Assembly: GCA_003241055.1 (NCBI GenBank) | Contig: QFOD01000026.1 | Span: 1 to 64,000 of the forward strand | DNA from: Roseateles depolymerans | GTDB lineage: Bacteria; Pseudomonadota; Gammaproteobacteria; Burkholderiales; Burkholderiaceae_C | Direction of reading: 5' to 3' | DNA length: 64,000 nucleotides | Shown: piece after piece, positions 8,137 to 16,634 of the stretch | Layout of the letters: each line of letters begins with the position of its first letter | Numbering within the stretch: position 1 is the first letter of the stretch | Notes under the pieces: generated by a model | The model's database searches: none | What the model saw: the letters and a program-made list of their open reading frames with translations, nothing else | Told to the model about the DNA's origin: nothing | Translations under genes and position numbers: made by a program

Positions 8137-10341
8137 ATGACCGCCCCGCGACTCAGCCTGCTTGCCCTGGCCCTTGCCACCGCCCTGCCGGTGATGGCCC
8201 AGGAAGCCCAGCCCAAAGACCGCAGCCAGCTCGACACCGTGGTGATCACGGCCGAGCGCCGTGAAGAGAACATCAAGGACGTGCCCAGCGCCGTCACCAA
8301 GCTCAGCGGCGAAAAGCTGGACGTGCTGGCCTCCGGCGGTCAGGACATCCGTTTCCTGTCGGGTCGCGTGCCCAGCCTGAACATCGAATCCTCCTTCGGC
8401 CGTGCCTTCCCGCGCTTCTACATCCGCGGCTATGGCAACACCGACTTCCGCCTGAACGCCTCCCAGCCGGTCAGCGTCGTGATGGACGATGTGGTGCAGG
8501 AGAACCCCATCCTGAAGGGCTTCCCCATCTTCGACACCTCCGCCGTCGAAGTGCTGGCCGGCCCGCAGGGCACGCTGTTCGGCCGCAACACGCCGGCCGG
8601 CGTGGTGAAGTTCGATTCGGTGAAGCCCAGCCAGCGCCAGGACGGCTATGCCAGCGTGACCGTGGGCAACTACGGCACGGTCAATGTTGAAGGTGCGGCC
8701 AACCTGCCGCTGACCGGTGACTGGTCGGCCCGCATCTCCGCCATGAACCAGCGCCGCAGCGACTGGGTGGACAACACCGTCGCCGGCGCCCCGACCTCCA
8801 AGACCGAGGGCTACCGCGACTCCGCCGTGCGCGCCCAGGTGCTGTTCCAGCCGCACCAGCAGTTCAGCGCGCTGGCCAACATCCACGCCCGCGACCTGAG
8901 CGGCAGCCCCCGCCTGTTCCGCGCCAACATCATCAAGCGCGGCACGAACGACATCGTGGACGGTTTCGATCCCGACAAGGTCGCGCTCAACGGCGTGAAC
9001 GACCAGACGCTGCGCCAGACCGGCGCCAGCCTGCGCCTGAAGTGGTCGCTGCCCGAGATCAACATCTACTCGATCACCGGCTACGAGCACGTCAAGCCGC
9101 TGTCGCGCGGTGATATCGACGGCGGCCCGGCCGGCGGCACGGGCATTCCCTTCCAGTCGGAAACCGGCAGTGCCATGAACGGCCACCGCCAGCTGACCCA
9201 GGAAGTGCGCCTGGAGTCCAACACCTCCGGCCCGCTGAGCTGGCAGGGTGGCGTGTACCTGTTCGATGAGCGCTACACCATCGACAACATCACGTACAAC
9301 ACCACCACCCATGTCGCCAACGACGACATCTACACGCACCAGACCAACAAGGCCTGGGCGCTGTTCGGCTCGGTGAACTACAAGCTCAGCCAGGACATCA
9401 CGCTGCGTGGCGGTCTGCGCTACACCAAGGACAAGAAGGACCTGTCGACCTGGCACGTGGGCAGCGGCGCGTTCAACACGTCTGCCGGCGTGGCGGCCAG
9501 CACCGACGACGGCAAGTGGAGCGGCGACCTGTCCGCCACCTACAAGCTGGACACGAGCACCAACTTCTACGTCCGCTGGGCCAACGGCTTCCGCGCCTCG
9601 TCCATCCAGAACGCCTCGGCCTTCGCGGGCCAGTCGCAGGCCAGCCCGGAGAGCATCAACTCCTATGAGGTCGGCTTCAAGAGCGAACTGCTGAAGCGCA
9701 CGCTGCGCGTGTCCGGCGCGCTGTACAGCTACACGGTCAAGGACCTGCAGCTGACGGCCGTGGGCGGCAGCAGCAACGCTACCCGCCTGCTGAACGCCAA
9801 GAAGGCCAGCGGCAACGGCGCCGAACTGAACCTCGAAGCGCTGATCACGCCCGACTTCCTGGTGACCCTGGGCGGCTCGCTGAACAACACCAAGATCAAG
9901 GACGCCGCGCTGGGCGTGCCCCCGGGCGGCTCGCTGAACGTGGGTGGCGCCTTCCCGACGGTGCATGACCCCATGGTCGGCGGCAACGCCATGGTGGACG
10001 GCAACCCGCTGCCCAACGCGCCCAAGACCACGGTCAACCTGACCGCCCGCTACAGCTTCCCGCTGCCCAGCGGCAACGAGGTCTATGTCTACACCGACTG
10101 GGCCTACCGCTCCAAGGTCAACTTCTTCCTGTACGACGCCACCGAATTCACCGGCAAGGCGCTCACGGAAGGCGGCCTGCGCGTCGGCTACATCTGGGGC
10201 AATGGCAAGTACGAGGCTGCCGGCTTCGTGCGCAACATCACCAACCAGATTCGCGTCACCGGCGCCATCGACTTCAACAACCTGACCGGCTTCATCAACG
10301 ATCCGCGCACCTACGGCGTGCAGTTCAAGGCATCGTTCTAA
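8137..10341 (+). CDS. TonB-dependent outer-membrane receptor
   Basis: This 734-residue protein has a signal peptide (to about residue 21, VMAQ), a TonB-box-like DTVVITAERREE (31-42), a plug domain with FYIRGYGN and VEVLAGPQGTLFGRNTPAG, and a C-terminal beta-barrel ending in Phe (VQFKASF). Such receptors import siderophores, vitamins or carbohydrates across the outer membrane with TonB-ExbBD energy. There is no N-terminal signalling domain and no neighbouring anti-sigma gene, so regulation is not of the FecIR kind. The substrate cannot be told. It stands alone between a leader hairpin and a clear terminator. Confidence 0.93.
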   Translation: MTAPRLSLLALALATALPVMAQEAQPKDRSQLDTVVITAERREENIKDVPSAVTKLSGEKLDVLASGGQDIRFLSGRVPSLNIESSFGRAFPRFYIRGYGNTDFRLNASQPVSVVMDDVVQENPILKGFPIFDTSAVEVLAGPQGTLFGRNTPAGVVKFDSVKPSQRQDGYASVTVGNYGTVNVEGAANLPLTGDWSARISAMNQRRSDWVDNTVAGAPTSKTEGYRDSAVRAQVLFQPHQQFSALANIHARDLSGSPRLFRANIIKRGTNDIVDGFDPDKVALNGVNDQTLRQTGASLRLKWSLPEINIYSITGYEHVKPLSRGDIDGGPAGGTGIPFQSETGSAMNGHRQLTQEVRLESNTSGPLSWQGGVYLFDERYTIDNITYNTTTHVANDDIYTHQTNKAWALFGSVNYKLSQDITLRGGLRYTKDKKDLSTWHVGSGAFNTSAGVAASTDDGKWSGDLSATYKLDTSTNFYVRWANGFRASSIQNASAFAGQSQASPESINSYEVGFKSELLKRTLRVSGALYSYTVKDLQLTAVGGSSNATRLLNAKKASGNGAELNLEALITPDFLVTLGGSLNNTKIKDAALGVPPGGSLNVGGAFPTVHDPMVGGNAMVDGNPLPNAPKTTVNLTARYSFPLPSGNEVYVYTDWAYRSKVNFFLYDATEFTGKALTEGGLRVGYIWGNGKYEAAGFVRNITNQIRVTGAIDFNNLTGFINDPRTYGVQFKASF

Positions 10342-10363
10342 ACCGGCATCCTTCCGCCATCAG

Positions 10364-10387
10364 CGCCGCCCCTCCGGGCGGCGTTTT
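10364..10387 (+). terminator. Rho-independent terminator of the TonB receptor gene
   Basis: An 8-bp stem CGCCGCCC/GGGCGGCG with loop CTCC is followed by TTTT, 22 bp after the stop codon. Confidence 0.85.
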
Positions 10388-10440
10388 CATTGGTGGGCCC
10401 GCCCCGCAATCAAGGGGGCAGGCGGTGAGCCTTCGGCGGC

Positions 10441-10485
10441 CTGGTCCTGGCGTAGACCAGCAGGACATGCACGGTGCATGACCTG
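10441..10485. promoter_or_regulatory. Two adjacent inverted repeats in the leader of a PEP-CTERM gene
   Basis: The first repeat has arms CTGGTC (10441-10446) and GACCAG (10455-10460). The second, starting at the next base, has CATGCAC (10466-10472) and GTGCATG (10474-10480) around one base, flanked by CAGG and CCTG, giving a 25-bp near-perfect dyad. They lie 18-62 bp before the start at 10503 and could be operators or an RNA structure. Confidence 0.5.
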
Positions 10486-10502
10486 TTGCCGAGGATCCCG
10501 AC

Positions 10503-11324
10503 ATGAAACGCCTGCCCCTGGCTCTCATCCCCCTGCTGCTGAGTGCCGCCCACGCCCAGGCCAGCACGCCCGTCACGCTGAACTGGACCGCCCGCATGCA
10601 ATGGGCCAACCAGAGCGGCCCGGGCAGCAATGCCGTCTACAACAGCCTGCCCGTCGCGACCGACGCGAACGGCTGGTTCGACGTCAGTGGCCGCTTCGTG
10701 ATCAACCGGGACGCCCCGCCGGTGCAGGGTTTCTCCTCCGCCTCGGGCTACTGGTCTGCCGACGCGCTGGCCCGGGTGGAATACAGCTTCGGCAGCTACA
10801 GCTTCATCTGGCAGAACCCGGCCGGCGTGAGCAGCGCCGCCTGGGGCCTCAGCCTGCTGGAGGAAGGCAGCAACGACCTCATCAGCAGCGCCAACGCTGC
10901 CCTGCCCTATTACGGTGCGATGGGGGCATCGCTCAGCGAAAGCACGGCCGGCGCCGGGCTCTGGACCGCCCCCCAGAACATCGGCGGCTACAGCATCGCC
11001 ATGCCCACGCTCGGCTTCAGCCTGGCCGGCGCCGACCTGCTGAGCACCCAGCAACTGGCGGCCGAGGACTTCGCCAAGCTCTCATCGCTGGCCTTCGGCC
11101 CCCAGAGTGGCGGCGCACCCGGTGCGGCGCGCAGCAGCCTGCTGGTTCAGTTCGTCGCGATGCCGCTGGGCTCCGCCGACTGGAGCCAGCAGGTCAATGC
11201 CCACAACGTCACCGGCTACTTCACCAGCTTCAGCGTCAGTGCCGTGCCCGAGCCGGCAAGCGGCGTGCTGGCGCTGGCGGGCGCCGGGCTGCTGCTGCTG
11301 AGGCGACGCGCCGGCGCCGCCTGA
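10503..11324 (+). CDS. PEP-CTERM sorting domain-containing protein
   Basis: This 273-residue secreted protein has a signal peptide (MKRLPLALIPLLLSAAHAQA). Its C-terminal sorting signal runs AVPEPASGVLALAGAGLLLL and ends in Arg-rich RRRAGAA. The central part is rich in Ser, Gly, Asn and aromatic residues and resembles the beta-rich bodies of other PEP-CTERM substrates, with no recognised catalytic motif. GAGGA precedes the ATG by 8 bases. It is the second of four such substrates in the window. Confidence 0.87.
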   Translation: MKRLPLALIPLLLSAAHAQASTPVTLNWTARMQWANQSGPGSNAVYNSLPVATDANGWFDVSGRFVINRDAPPVQGFSSASGYWSADALARVEYSFGSYSFIWQNPAGVSSAAWGLSLLEEGSNDLISSANAALPYYGAMGASLSESTAGAGLWTAPQNIGGYSIAMPTLGFSLAGADLLSTQQLAAEDFAKLSSLAFGPQSGGAPGAARSSLLVQFVAMPLGSADWSQQVNAHNVTGYFTSFSVSAVPEPASGVLALAGAGLLLLRRRAGAA

Positions 11325-11333
11325 TCGCGGCAC

Positions 11334-11732
11334 TCAGGCTGCCTTCACACGATGGATGGCGCAGAGCTTGTTGCCATCGGGGTCGCGCACATAGGCCAGG
11401 TGCATGGGGCCCATGGCCCCGTCACGCAGGCCCGGGGGCTCCTCGATGGACTGGCCGCCGTGCGCCACCGCCACGTCGTGAAACGCCTTCACCTGCGCCG
11501 CCGATTCGCACTTGAAACCTATCGTGCCGCCATTGGCATGGCAGGCCGGCTCGCCGTTGATGGGCTGGCTGATGCCGAAGCTGTTGCCCCCGTGCCGGTA
11601 GAACACCCGCTGGTGGCCCGACGCCGCGGCATTGCGCACGCCTTCCGGCGCCCCGAGCACAGCCAGCACCGCGTCGTAGAAACGCTTGCTGCGCTCGATG
11701 TCGTTGCTGCCGACCATCACATGGTTGAACAT
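11334..11732 (-). CDS. VOC family (glyoxalase/bleomycin-resistance fold) protein
   Basis: This 132-residue protein is a single vicinal-oxygen-chelate domain. It opens with MFNHVMVGSNDIERSKRFYD, where the His is a typical metal ligand, and ends with YVRDPDGNKLCAIHR, the usual C-terminal beta-alpha-beta module. Members include glyoxalases, dioxygenases and resistance proteins, and the substrate here is unknown. AGGAG sits 8 bases before the ATG at 11732. A longer frame upstream adds unconserved residues. It is 79 bp downstream of the FAD oxidase gene on the same strand. Confidence 0.85.
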   Translation of the reverse strand: MFNHVMVGSNDIERSKRFYDAVLAVLGAPEGVRNAAASGHQRVFYRHGGNSFGISQPINGEPACHANGGTIGFKCESAAQVKAFHDVAVAHGGQSIEEPPGLRDGAMGPMHLAYVRDPDGNKLCAIHRVKAA

Positions 11733-11811
11733 CGCGATCTCCTCTTGTTGTTGGAACAGGTACCCGCCGCCGCGGGCCCCATTGGCCGCCCGCACTGCAA
11801 AGCGCCTCGCG

Positions 11812-13215
11812 TCACTGCGCGAAGATCTTGCCCGGGTTGAGTATGCCCAGCGGATCCATCGCCGCCTTCAACGCCCGCATCACGGACACAGCCTCGGGGC
11901 CGGTCTCGTCGAGCAGAAAGCCCTGCTTGTGCAGCCCGATGCCGTGCTCGCCCGTGCAGGTGCCTTCCAGCGCGATGGCCCGCGCCACCATCTGGGCGCT
12001 CAGACGCTCGGCGGTCGCCAGCTCCTCGGGCTTTGAAGGATCGAGCAGATAGGCCATGTGGAAGTTGCCGTCGCCCACATGGCCGACGATGAAGTACGGC
12101 AGACCCGCAGCTTCGACCTCGGCAATGGACGCGTTGATGTTCTCGGCCAGCCGCGAGATGGGCACGCAGGTGTCCGTCGTCACGGCGCGGCAGCCCGGGC
12201 GCATCTGCAGGCCCGACAGATAGGCGTGGTGGCGCGCCGTCCACAGTCGGGTGCGGGCCTCGGGCGTGGTGGCCCACTCGAAGGCCTCGCCACGGAACTC
12301 GTCCGCCACGGCCTGCACGACGGCCGCCTGTTCCGCCACACCCGCCTCGCTGCCATGGAACTCCATCAGCAGCATCGGCGACTCCTTGAGGCCCAGCCGG
12401 TCATGGGCATTCACGGCCTTGACGGCATGGGTGTCCAGCAGCTCGCAACGGGCGATGGGCACGCCCATCTGGATCACCTGCATGGTGGTCTGCACCGCGG
12501 CATCGATGGACGGGAAGAAGCACACCGCCGCCGACACCGCCTCGGGCAGCGGATGAACGCGCACCGTCAGCTCCGTGATCACGCCCAGCGTACCTTCGCT
12601 GCCCACCAGCAACCGGGTCAGGTCGTAACCGGCACTGCTCTTCTTGGCACGAGAGCCGGTGCGCACGATCTCACCGTTCCCATTGACGAAACGCAGCGCC
12701 AGCACGTTCTCACGCATGGTGCCGTAACGCACCGCGTTCGTGCCGCTGGCCCGCGTGGCCGCCATGCCGCCCAGCGAGGCATCGGCACCCGGATCGATAG
12801 GGAAGAACAGCCCCTCGTGCCTGAGCGCCTCGTTGAGCTGCTTGCGCGTCACGCCGGGCTGCACGGTCACCGTCAGGTCACCCACGTCCACCCGCAGCAG
12901 GCGGTTCATGCGCGACACATCCAGGCTGATACCCCCCTGGACCGCCAGCAGATGCCCCTCCAGTGAAGACCCGGCCCCGTAGGGAATCACCGGCACGCGG
13001 TAGCGGGCACACAGGCCCACCACTGCCGCCACCTCGTCCTCGCTCTCGGCAAACACCACGGCCTGCGGCGGCGGCAGGTCGAACACCGACTCGTCGCGCC
13101 CATGCTGCTCACGCACCGCCAGAGTCGTCGAGCAGCGTGGGCCGACCAGCTGCTGCAGGGCCGCCAGCAGCTCAGGCGGCAATGCCTGGGTCGGCAGGGT
13201 GTCGGGCGCATTCAT
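11812..13215 (-). CDS. FAD-linked oxidase, D-lactate dehydrogenase (cytochrome)/GlcD type
   Basis: This 467-residue flavoprotein has an N-terminal PCMH-type FAD-binding domain (about 35-215, with PVIPYGAGSSLEGH and GGMAATRASGTNAVRYG). A C-terminal FAD-oxidase domain contains VGHVGDGNFHM and TGEHGIGLHKQGFL, whose His residues are usual in D-2-hydroxyacid dehydrogenases. It probably oxidises D-lactate, glycolate or a similar D-2-hydroxy acid and passes electrons to a quinone or cytochrome. Glycolate oxidase partners (glcE, glcF) are absent nearby, favouring the single-subunit D-lactate dehydrogenase type. The exact substrate is inferred. Confidence 0.88.
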   Translation of the reverse strand: MNAPDTLPTQALPPELLAALQQLVGPRCSTTLAVREQHGRDESVFDLPPPQAVVFAESEDEVAAVVGLCARYRVPVIPYGAGSSLEGHLLAVQGGISLDVSRMNRLLRVDVGDLTVTVQPGVTRKQLNEALRHEGLFFPIDPGADASLGGMAATRASGTNAVRYGTMRENVLALRFVNGNGEIVRTGSRAKKSSAGYDLTRLLVGSEGTLGVITELTVRVHPLPEAVSAAVCFFPSIDAAVQTTMQVIQMGVPIARCELLDTHAVKAVNAHDRLGLKESPMLLMEFHGSEAGVAEQAAVVQAVADEFRGEAFEWATTPEARTRLWTARHHAYLSGLQMRPGCRAVTTDTCVPISRLAENINASIAEVEAAGLPYFIVGHVGDGNFHMAYLLDPSKPEELATAERLSAQMVARAIALEGTCTGEHGIGLHKQGFLLDETGPEAVSVMRALKAAMDPLGILNPGKIFAQ

Positions 13216-13303
13216 CGCAGTCTCCTGATCCAGATCAGGCCATTGTGTTGCAGCGCGACGGCCCGGATGTCACCATGAGCCTGCAAGCTACCGGGAGTTC
13301 CAC

Positions 13304-13528
13304 ATGAACATGATCTGGCTACTGCTGATCCTGGCGGTCGCGTTGATCGTCTACAGCGCCCTGCGCTTCGATGTGCTGATCGCACGCTGGCGCGAACTGA
13401 CCCGCCCGGGCGGCGATGCCCGCGACGGCCCGCCGGCCACCGCCACGCCGCCCGCCACCGGCATGCGGCCGCACGAGGCCCCGCCCGGCCACAAGCCGGA
13501 CTATCACCGCAGCGGCCGACGCCACTGA
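13304..13528 (+). CDS. Small single-pass membrane protein
   Basis: This 74-residue frame begins with a strongly hydrophobic segment (MNMIWLLLILAVALIVYSAL) and continues with a charged and Pro/His-rich tail. GGGAG precedes the ATG by about 6 bases. It sits between a divergent FAD oxidase gene and a convergent LuxR-type gene. No family is recognised. The clean membrane helix and ribosome binding site argue for a real gene, but the tail composition is also what random GC-rich DNA gives. Confidence 0.5.
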   Translation: MNMIWLLLILAVALIVYSALRFDVLIARWRELTRPGGDARDGPPATATPPATGMRPHEAPPGHKPDYHRSGRRH

Positions 13529-13532
13529 GGCC

Positions 13533-14630
13533 TCAAGCGGAGCGCCGGTCGATGTCCCGGTCGACCAGCGCACGCAGCGCAGCCGCCGAATTGACCTCCA
13601 GCCGCAGGTAGATCTTGCGGACATGGTCCACCACGGTGGCCTGCGCCACGCCCAGCTGCAGCGCGATCTCGCGCTGACCCAGGCCCGCATAGACCGCCCG
13701 CGCCACCCGGGCCTGCCCCGCCGTCAACGGCAGCGAGCGCAAGACCCGGTCCAGCGCCACGTGGCGCGGCTCCAGGCGCCTAAGCGTCAACAGCAGCGCG
13801 CCCGATGACCCAGCCGCCGGTTCACGACAGGCGTCCAGCGGCAGCGCGACAAGCCGCCAACGGCCCCGGGCATTGGCCATGACCAGGCTCTGCCCCGGCG
13901 ATCCGGCAGGACCAGCCCCCAGGAGCCGGATCACCCCGCCCAGCAGCCTCTCCAGCGGCTGATTCAACGATGCCGGCGACAGCCCCTCCTGCGCTGCCAG
14001 CAGCGAGCCGGCGAAGCCCGGCGTCGCGTACAGCAGGCGTCCGTCCATGCCCACGACGGCGGTCTGCGCCGGATCGGGGCTGGGCAGCAGCGCCTCTTCC
14101 GGCGTTGCGCCACCACCCAGCCTCAGCCCGTTGGCCACATAGAGCAACACCTGACCCAGCAGCCGCTCGTCCTCCACGCGGAAACGCCGGTCGTGCGGGC
14201 CGCGATACAGCACCAGCGAACCCACCAGGCCGCCGGCCCCATCGCGCACGATGCCCTCGATCCGGCTGTGCAGCCCCTGGGGCAGCCAGATCTCGCGATA
14301 CAGGGCCGACTCGTAGAAGGCCGGCTGATCCAGCATCACCGCCCCACGAACGCCGCGCGGCTGCTCGGCGATGCTGGCAAAGGCCGGCATGCACTCGATC
14401 TCCCGGCTGTTGTGAAAGATCTCGAAGTAGCGCTGCGCGATGCCGACGTCGATCGGCCCCTCGAAGAAGTAGCGCTGCAAGGCCCCTTCGGCATCGGTCC
14501 AGTCGAACAGGTTGCGGTAGCTGGGCACCAGCTCGTGAAGCGTCTCGAGCAGGGCCGGCATGAACACATCGGGCGCCAGGCCCTGGTTGCACAGGTCCCG
14601 TACCGCCAACACCGCTGCATGTGCCGTCAT
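13533..14630 (-). CDS. LuxR family transcriptional regulator with a sensory N-terminal domain
   Basis: This 365-residue protein ends in a LuxR-type helix-turn-helix (about 298-352: LPLTAGQARVARAVYAGL, then QREIALQLGVAQATVVDHVR). The N-terminal 280 residues resemble GAF/PAS-like sensory folds and contain no phosphoacceptor receiver, so it probably senses a small molecule or protein partner. It is divergent from the gene at 14768, and an 18-bp palindrome lies between them. The signal and targets are unknown. Confidence 0.82.
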   Translation of the reverse strand: MTAHAAVLAVRDLCNQGLAPDVFMPALLETLHELVPSYRNLFDWTDAEGALQRYFFEGPIDVGIAQRYFEIFHNSREIECMPAFASIAEQPRGVRGAVMLDQPAFYESALYREIWLPQGLHSRIEGIVRDGAGGLVGSLVLYRGPHDRRFRVEDERLLGQVLLYVANGLRLGGGATPEEALLPSPDPAQTAVVGMDGRLLYATPGFAGSLLAAQEGLSPASLNQPLERLLGGVIRLLGAGPAGSPGQSLVMANARGRWRLVALPLDACREPAAGSSGALLLTLRRLEPRHVALDRVLRSLPLTAGQARVARAVYAGLGQREIALQLGVAQATVVDHVRKIYLRLEVNSAAALRALVDRDIDRRSA

Positions 14631-14695
14631 GGGACTGATTCTTCATGTCGAAGCACCCGCACCCATCCTCAAAAGCAGGGAACAGGCTCCGCCAT

Positions 14696-14713
14696 GCCCC
14701 CTGGCGAGGGGGC
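14696..14713. promoter_or_regulatory. Palindrome between the luxR-type gene and its divergent neighbour
   Basis: Perfect arms GCCCCCT and AGGGGGC are separated by GGCG, 66 bp from the luxR-type start and 55 bp from the start at 14768. The size and place fit an operator for the regulator, though binding is inferred. As RNA it could also form a hairpin. Confidence 0.45.
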
Positions 14714-14767
14714 GCATCCGCTGCAGGCCCTGCCTAGCGTGGGGCGCCAACTGCAGGGAGAACCGAG

Positions 14768-15256
14768 ATGACGCTTCAGCTGCACATGCCCACCGAGCTG
14801 CCTCCCGGCATCCACTGTGCCCGCACCGACGATGGCCACCAGATGTCGCTGCTGCTGCAGGACTTCTGCGCCGTCAGCCAGCCCTCCCAGGGCTGCGCCG
14901 ATCCGTCCAGCCGCCAGCTCGACCTCTGGCTGCCCTGCACCGGTCAGGGCTGGGTGCTGACCCAGCTGCGGGGCAGCGCCATCAGCACCGGCGGCCACGG
15001 CTGGGCCGAGCTGCTGGCCTGGGTGAATGGCCGCCCCCTGCGCGCGCGCGCCATGCCGCCGGATGAGCCCTTGCTGGTATCCACCAAGGCCCTGGCCCAC
15101 GGCGGCCTGCGCCTGAGTCTGCTGCTGCTCGCCCAGCGCGATCTGGAAGACCCGGCCTCGACGGCCGGCTGCTGGGTGGACAGCATCGACCTGACCACCA
15201 TGGTCTCGCCCGGCAGCCAGCGGCCCGACGTCCTCACCCGCACCGCCGCGGTCTGA
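14768..15256 (+). CDS. Hypothetical protein
   Basis: This 162-residue protein has no signal peptide, membrane helix or recognised domain. It contains a run of short hydrophobic strands (LDLWLPCTGQGWVLTQLRG, GLRLSLLLLAQRDL) that suggests a compact beta-rich cytosolic protein. GGGAGAA lies 7 bases before the ATG. It shares an intergenic region with the divergent LuxR-type regulator, which is the best hint to its control. Confidence 0.65.
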   Translation: MTLQLHMPTELPPGIHCARTDDGHQMSLLLQDFCAVSQPSQGCADPSSRQLDLWLPCTGQGWVLTQLRGSAISTGGHGWAELLAWVNGRPLRARAMPPDEPLLVSTKALAHGGLRLSLLLLAQRDLEDPASTAGCWVDSIDLTTMVSPGSQRPDVLTRTAAV

Positions 15257-15321
15257 GGCCGGGCCCCGAGGGGTCGCCGGACTGGCGAGAATGCGCCATT
15301 CCGGCTTCTGATCCCTTCCCC

Positions 15322-15903
15322 ATGGGCAACCGCCTTTCCCAGATCGCGACCCGCACCGGCGATGACGGCACGACCGGCCTGTCCGACGGCAGCCGCGTCC
15401 CCAAGAACCACCTGCGCATGCAGGCCATGGGCGATGTCGACGAGCTGAACTCCCAGCTCGGCGTGCTGCTCGCCGAGCCGCTGCCCGATGACGTGCGCGA
15501 GCTGCTGGTCGTCATCCAGCACGAGCTCTTCAACCTGGGTGGCGAACTCTCCTGGCCCGGGGGCTCGCTGCTGAAGGAGGCCGCCGTGCTGCGCCTCGAC
15601 GAGGCGCTGGCCCTCTACAACGCCACGCTGCCACGGCTCAAGGAGTTCATCCTGCCGGCCGGCACGCGCAGCGCGGCCATCGCCCATGTCTGTCGCACCG
15701 TGGCCCGCCGCGCCGAACGTGCGGTGGTCACGCTCGCGCAGACCGAAGCCATCCACGAGGCCCCCCGGCAGTATCTGAACCGGCTGTCCGACCTGCTGTT
15801 CGTGCTGGCCCGCGTGCTCAACCGTGCCAACCTCGATGGCCTCGGCGGCGACGACGTCTACTGGCACAGCGAACGTCTGAAGCGGCTGGACGCCGAGGAC
15901 TGA
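15322..15903 (+). CDS. Cob(I)yrinic acid a,c-diamide adenosyltransferase, PduO type
   Basis: This 193-residue enzyme transfers the adenosyl group of ATP to cob(I)alamin, making coenzyme B12. The PduO/MMAB signature is clear: an N-terminal ATP loop TRTGDDGTTGLSDGSR (11-26), MQAMGDVDELNSQLG, RRAERAVVTLAQ and C-terminal LNRLSDLLFVLARVLN. Length is typical. It stands 65 bp after a hypothetical gene and is convergent with the small membrane genes that follow. No other cobalamin gene is nearby, so it may serve salvage or a B12-dependent enzyme elsewhere. Confidence 0.93.
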   Translation: MGNRLSQIATRTGDDGTTGLSDGSRVPKNHLRMQAMGDVDELNSQLGVLLAEPLPDDVRELLVVIQHELFNLGGELSWPGGSLLKEAAVLRLDEALALYNATLPRLKEFILPAGTRSAAIAHVCRTVARRAERAVVTLAQTEAIHEAPRQYLNRLSDLLFVLARVLNRANLDGLGGDDVYWHSERLKRLDAED

Positions 15904-15924
15904 ACGGCTCCCGGGGCGCTTAGG

Positions 15925-16248
15925 TCAGCCCGCTGGCGGCTCCGCGGCACGCCGCCACAACCGCCAGCCGCGCCAGGCCACCCAGCACCAGCGCAGACCG
16001 CGCAACAGCTGGCCCCGGCGCGACCCCGCGCCGACCCAGAGCCCCGCCGTCGCCACGGCCGCGGACACCACGCGGGCATCGGCCACCCAGCCCCGCAGGG
16101 CCTGCCAGCGCAAGGCCCAGCGGTCGGCCTGCTGGCCCACCTGGTCCAGCGCGACATCGGCCTGCAGCCTCAGCAGCTGCGAGGCCATCAGCAGGTCAGC
16201 CTTGCGCTGGGCGCGCTCGGCCGGGTTGGCAGGCGGCTTGCGGATCAT
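15925..16248 (-). CDS. Small protein of the YqjK-like position in a DUF883/YqjE operon
   Basis: This 107-residue basic protein has an N-terminal charged helix (MIRKPPANPAERAQRKADLL) and a Trp-rich, weakly hydrophobic C-terminal half (ALRGWVADARVVSAAVATAGLW). It overlaps the YqjE-like gene upstream by 4 bases, indicating translational coupling. Its place and size match YqjK-type third genes of elaB/yqjD-yqjE operons. Sequence similarity to YqjK cannot be confirmed by eye. Confidence 0.65.
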   Translation of the reverse strand: MIRKPPANPAERAQRKADLLMASQLLRLQADVALDQVGQQADRWALRWQALRGWVADARVVSAAVATAGLWVGAGSRRGQLLRGLRWCWVAWRGWRLWRRAAEPPAG

Positions 16249-16634
16249 GGTCCGGGCTCACGCCGCAGCGCCGCGCCATCCTCGCGCAGCTCGGCAATGC
16301 TGGCCTGGAACAGGGTGGCCGGCAGGCTCACCAGACGGCGCACCTTGAGCACGGCCACGACGGCGGCGCCGACGAGGATCACCGTCGCCAGCGCAAGCGC
16401 CAGCAGGCGGTGGGTGTCCCACAGCGCGACCGTGATCAGCAGCACCGCCATCAGCATGCCGAAGCCCACCAGCAGCGCCGCCAGCACGGCCCACAGCAGC
16501 AGGCTGGCGACCCTGTCCTTCTCTTCCTGGACCTCGATCGCGAACAGCTCCAGCCGGATGCGCCCCAGCGCGAGCAGGGACGCCCCGAGCCGCCGCAGCG
16601 GCGCGGATACCGGCTGCTGATCGACCTCGCTCAA
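16245..16634 (-). CDS. Phage holin family / YqjE-like membrane protein
   Basis: This 129-residue inner-membrane protein has two adjacent hydrophobic helices (about 47-70 and 75-97) after an amphipathic segment RIRLELFAIEVQEEKDRVAS. This is the pattern of the holin superfamily III / YqjE (DUF1469-type) proteins. Despite the family name it is probably not a lysis protein, as no phage genes are near. It overlaps its upstream and downstream neighbours by 4 bases each. Confidence 0.83.
   Translation of the reverse strand: MSEVDQQPVSAPLRRLGASLLALGRIRLELFAIEVQEEKDRVASLLLWAVLAALLVGFGMLMAVLLITVALWDTHRLLALALATVILVGAAVVAVLKVRRLVSLPATLFQASIAELREDGAALRREPGP

Noticed and set aside
8107..9966. 619-residue minus-strand frame opposite the TonB receptor
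   Set aside because: It is a GC-driven mirror of a well-supported gene, with composition rich in Gln, Arg, His and Val and no family motifs.
16245..16634. Prophage lysis cassette suggested by the holin-like gene
   Set aside because: There are no endolysin, capsid, integrase or other phage genes nearby. The DUF883-YqjE operon context explains it.
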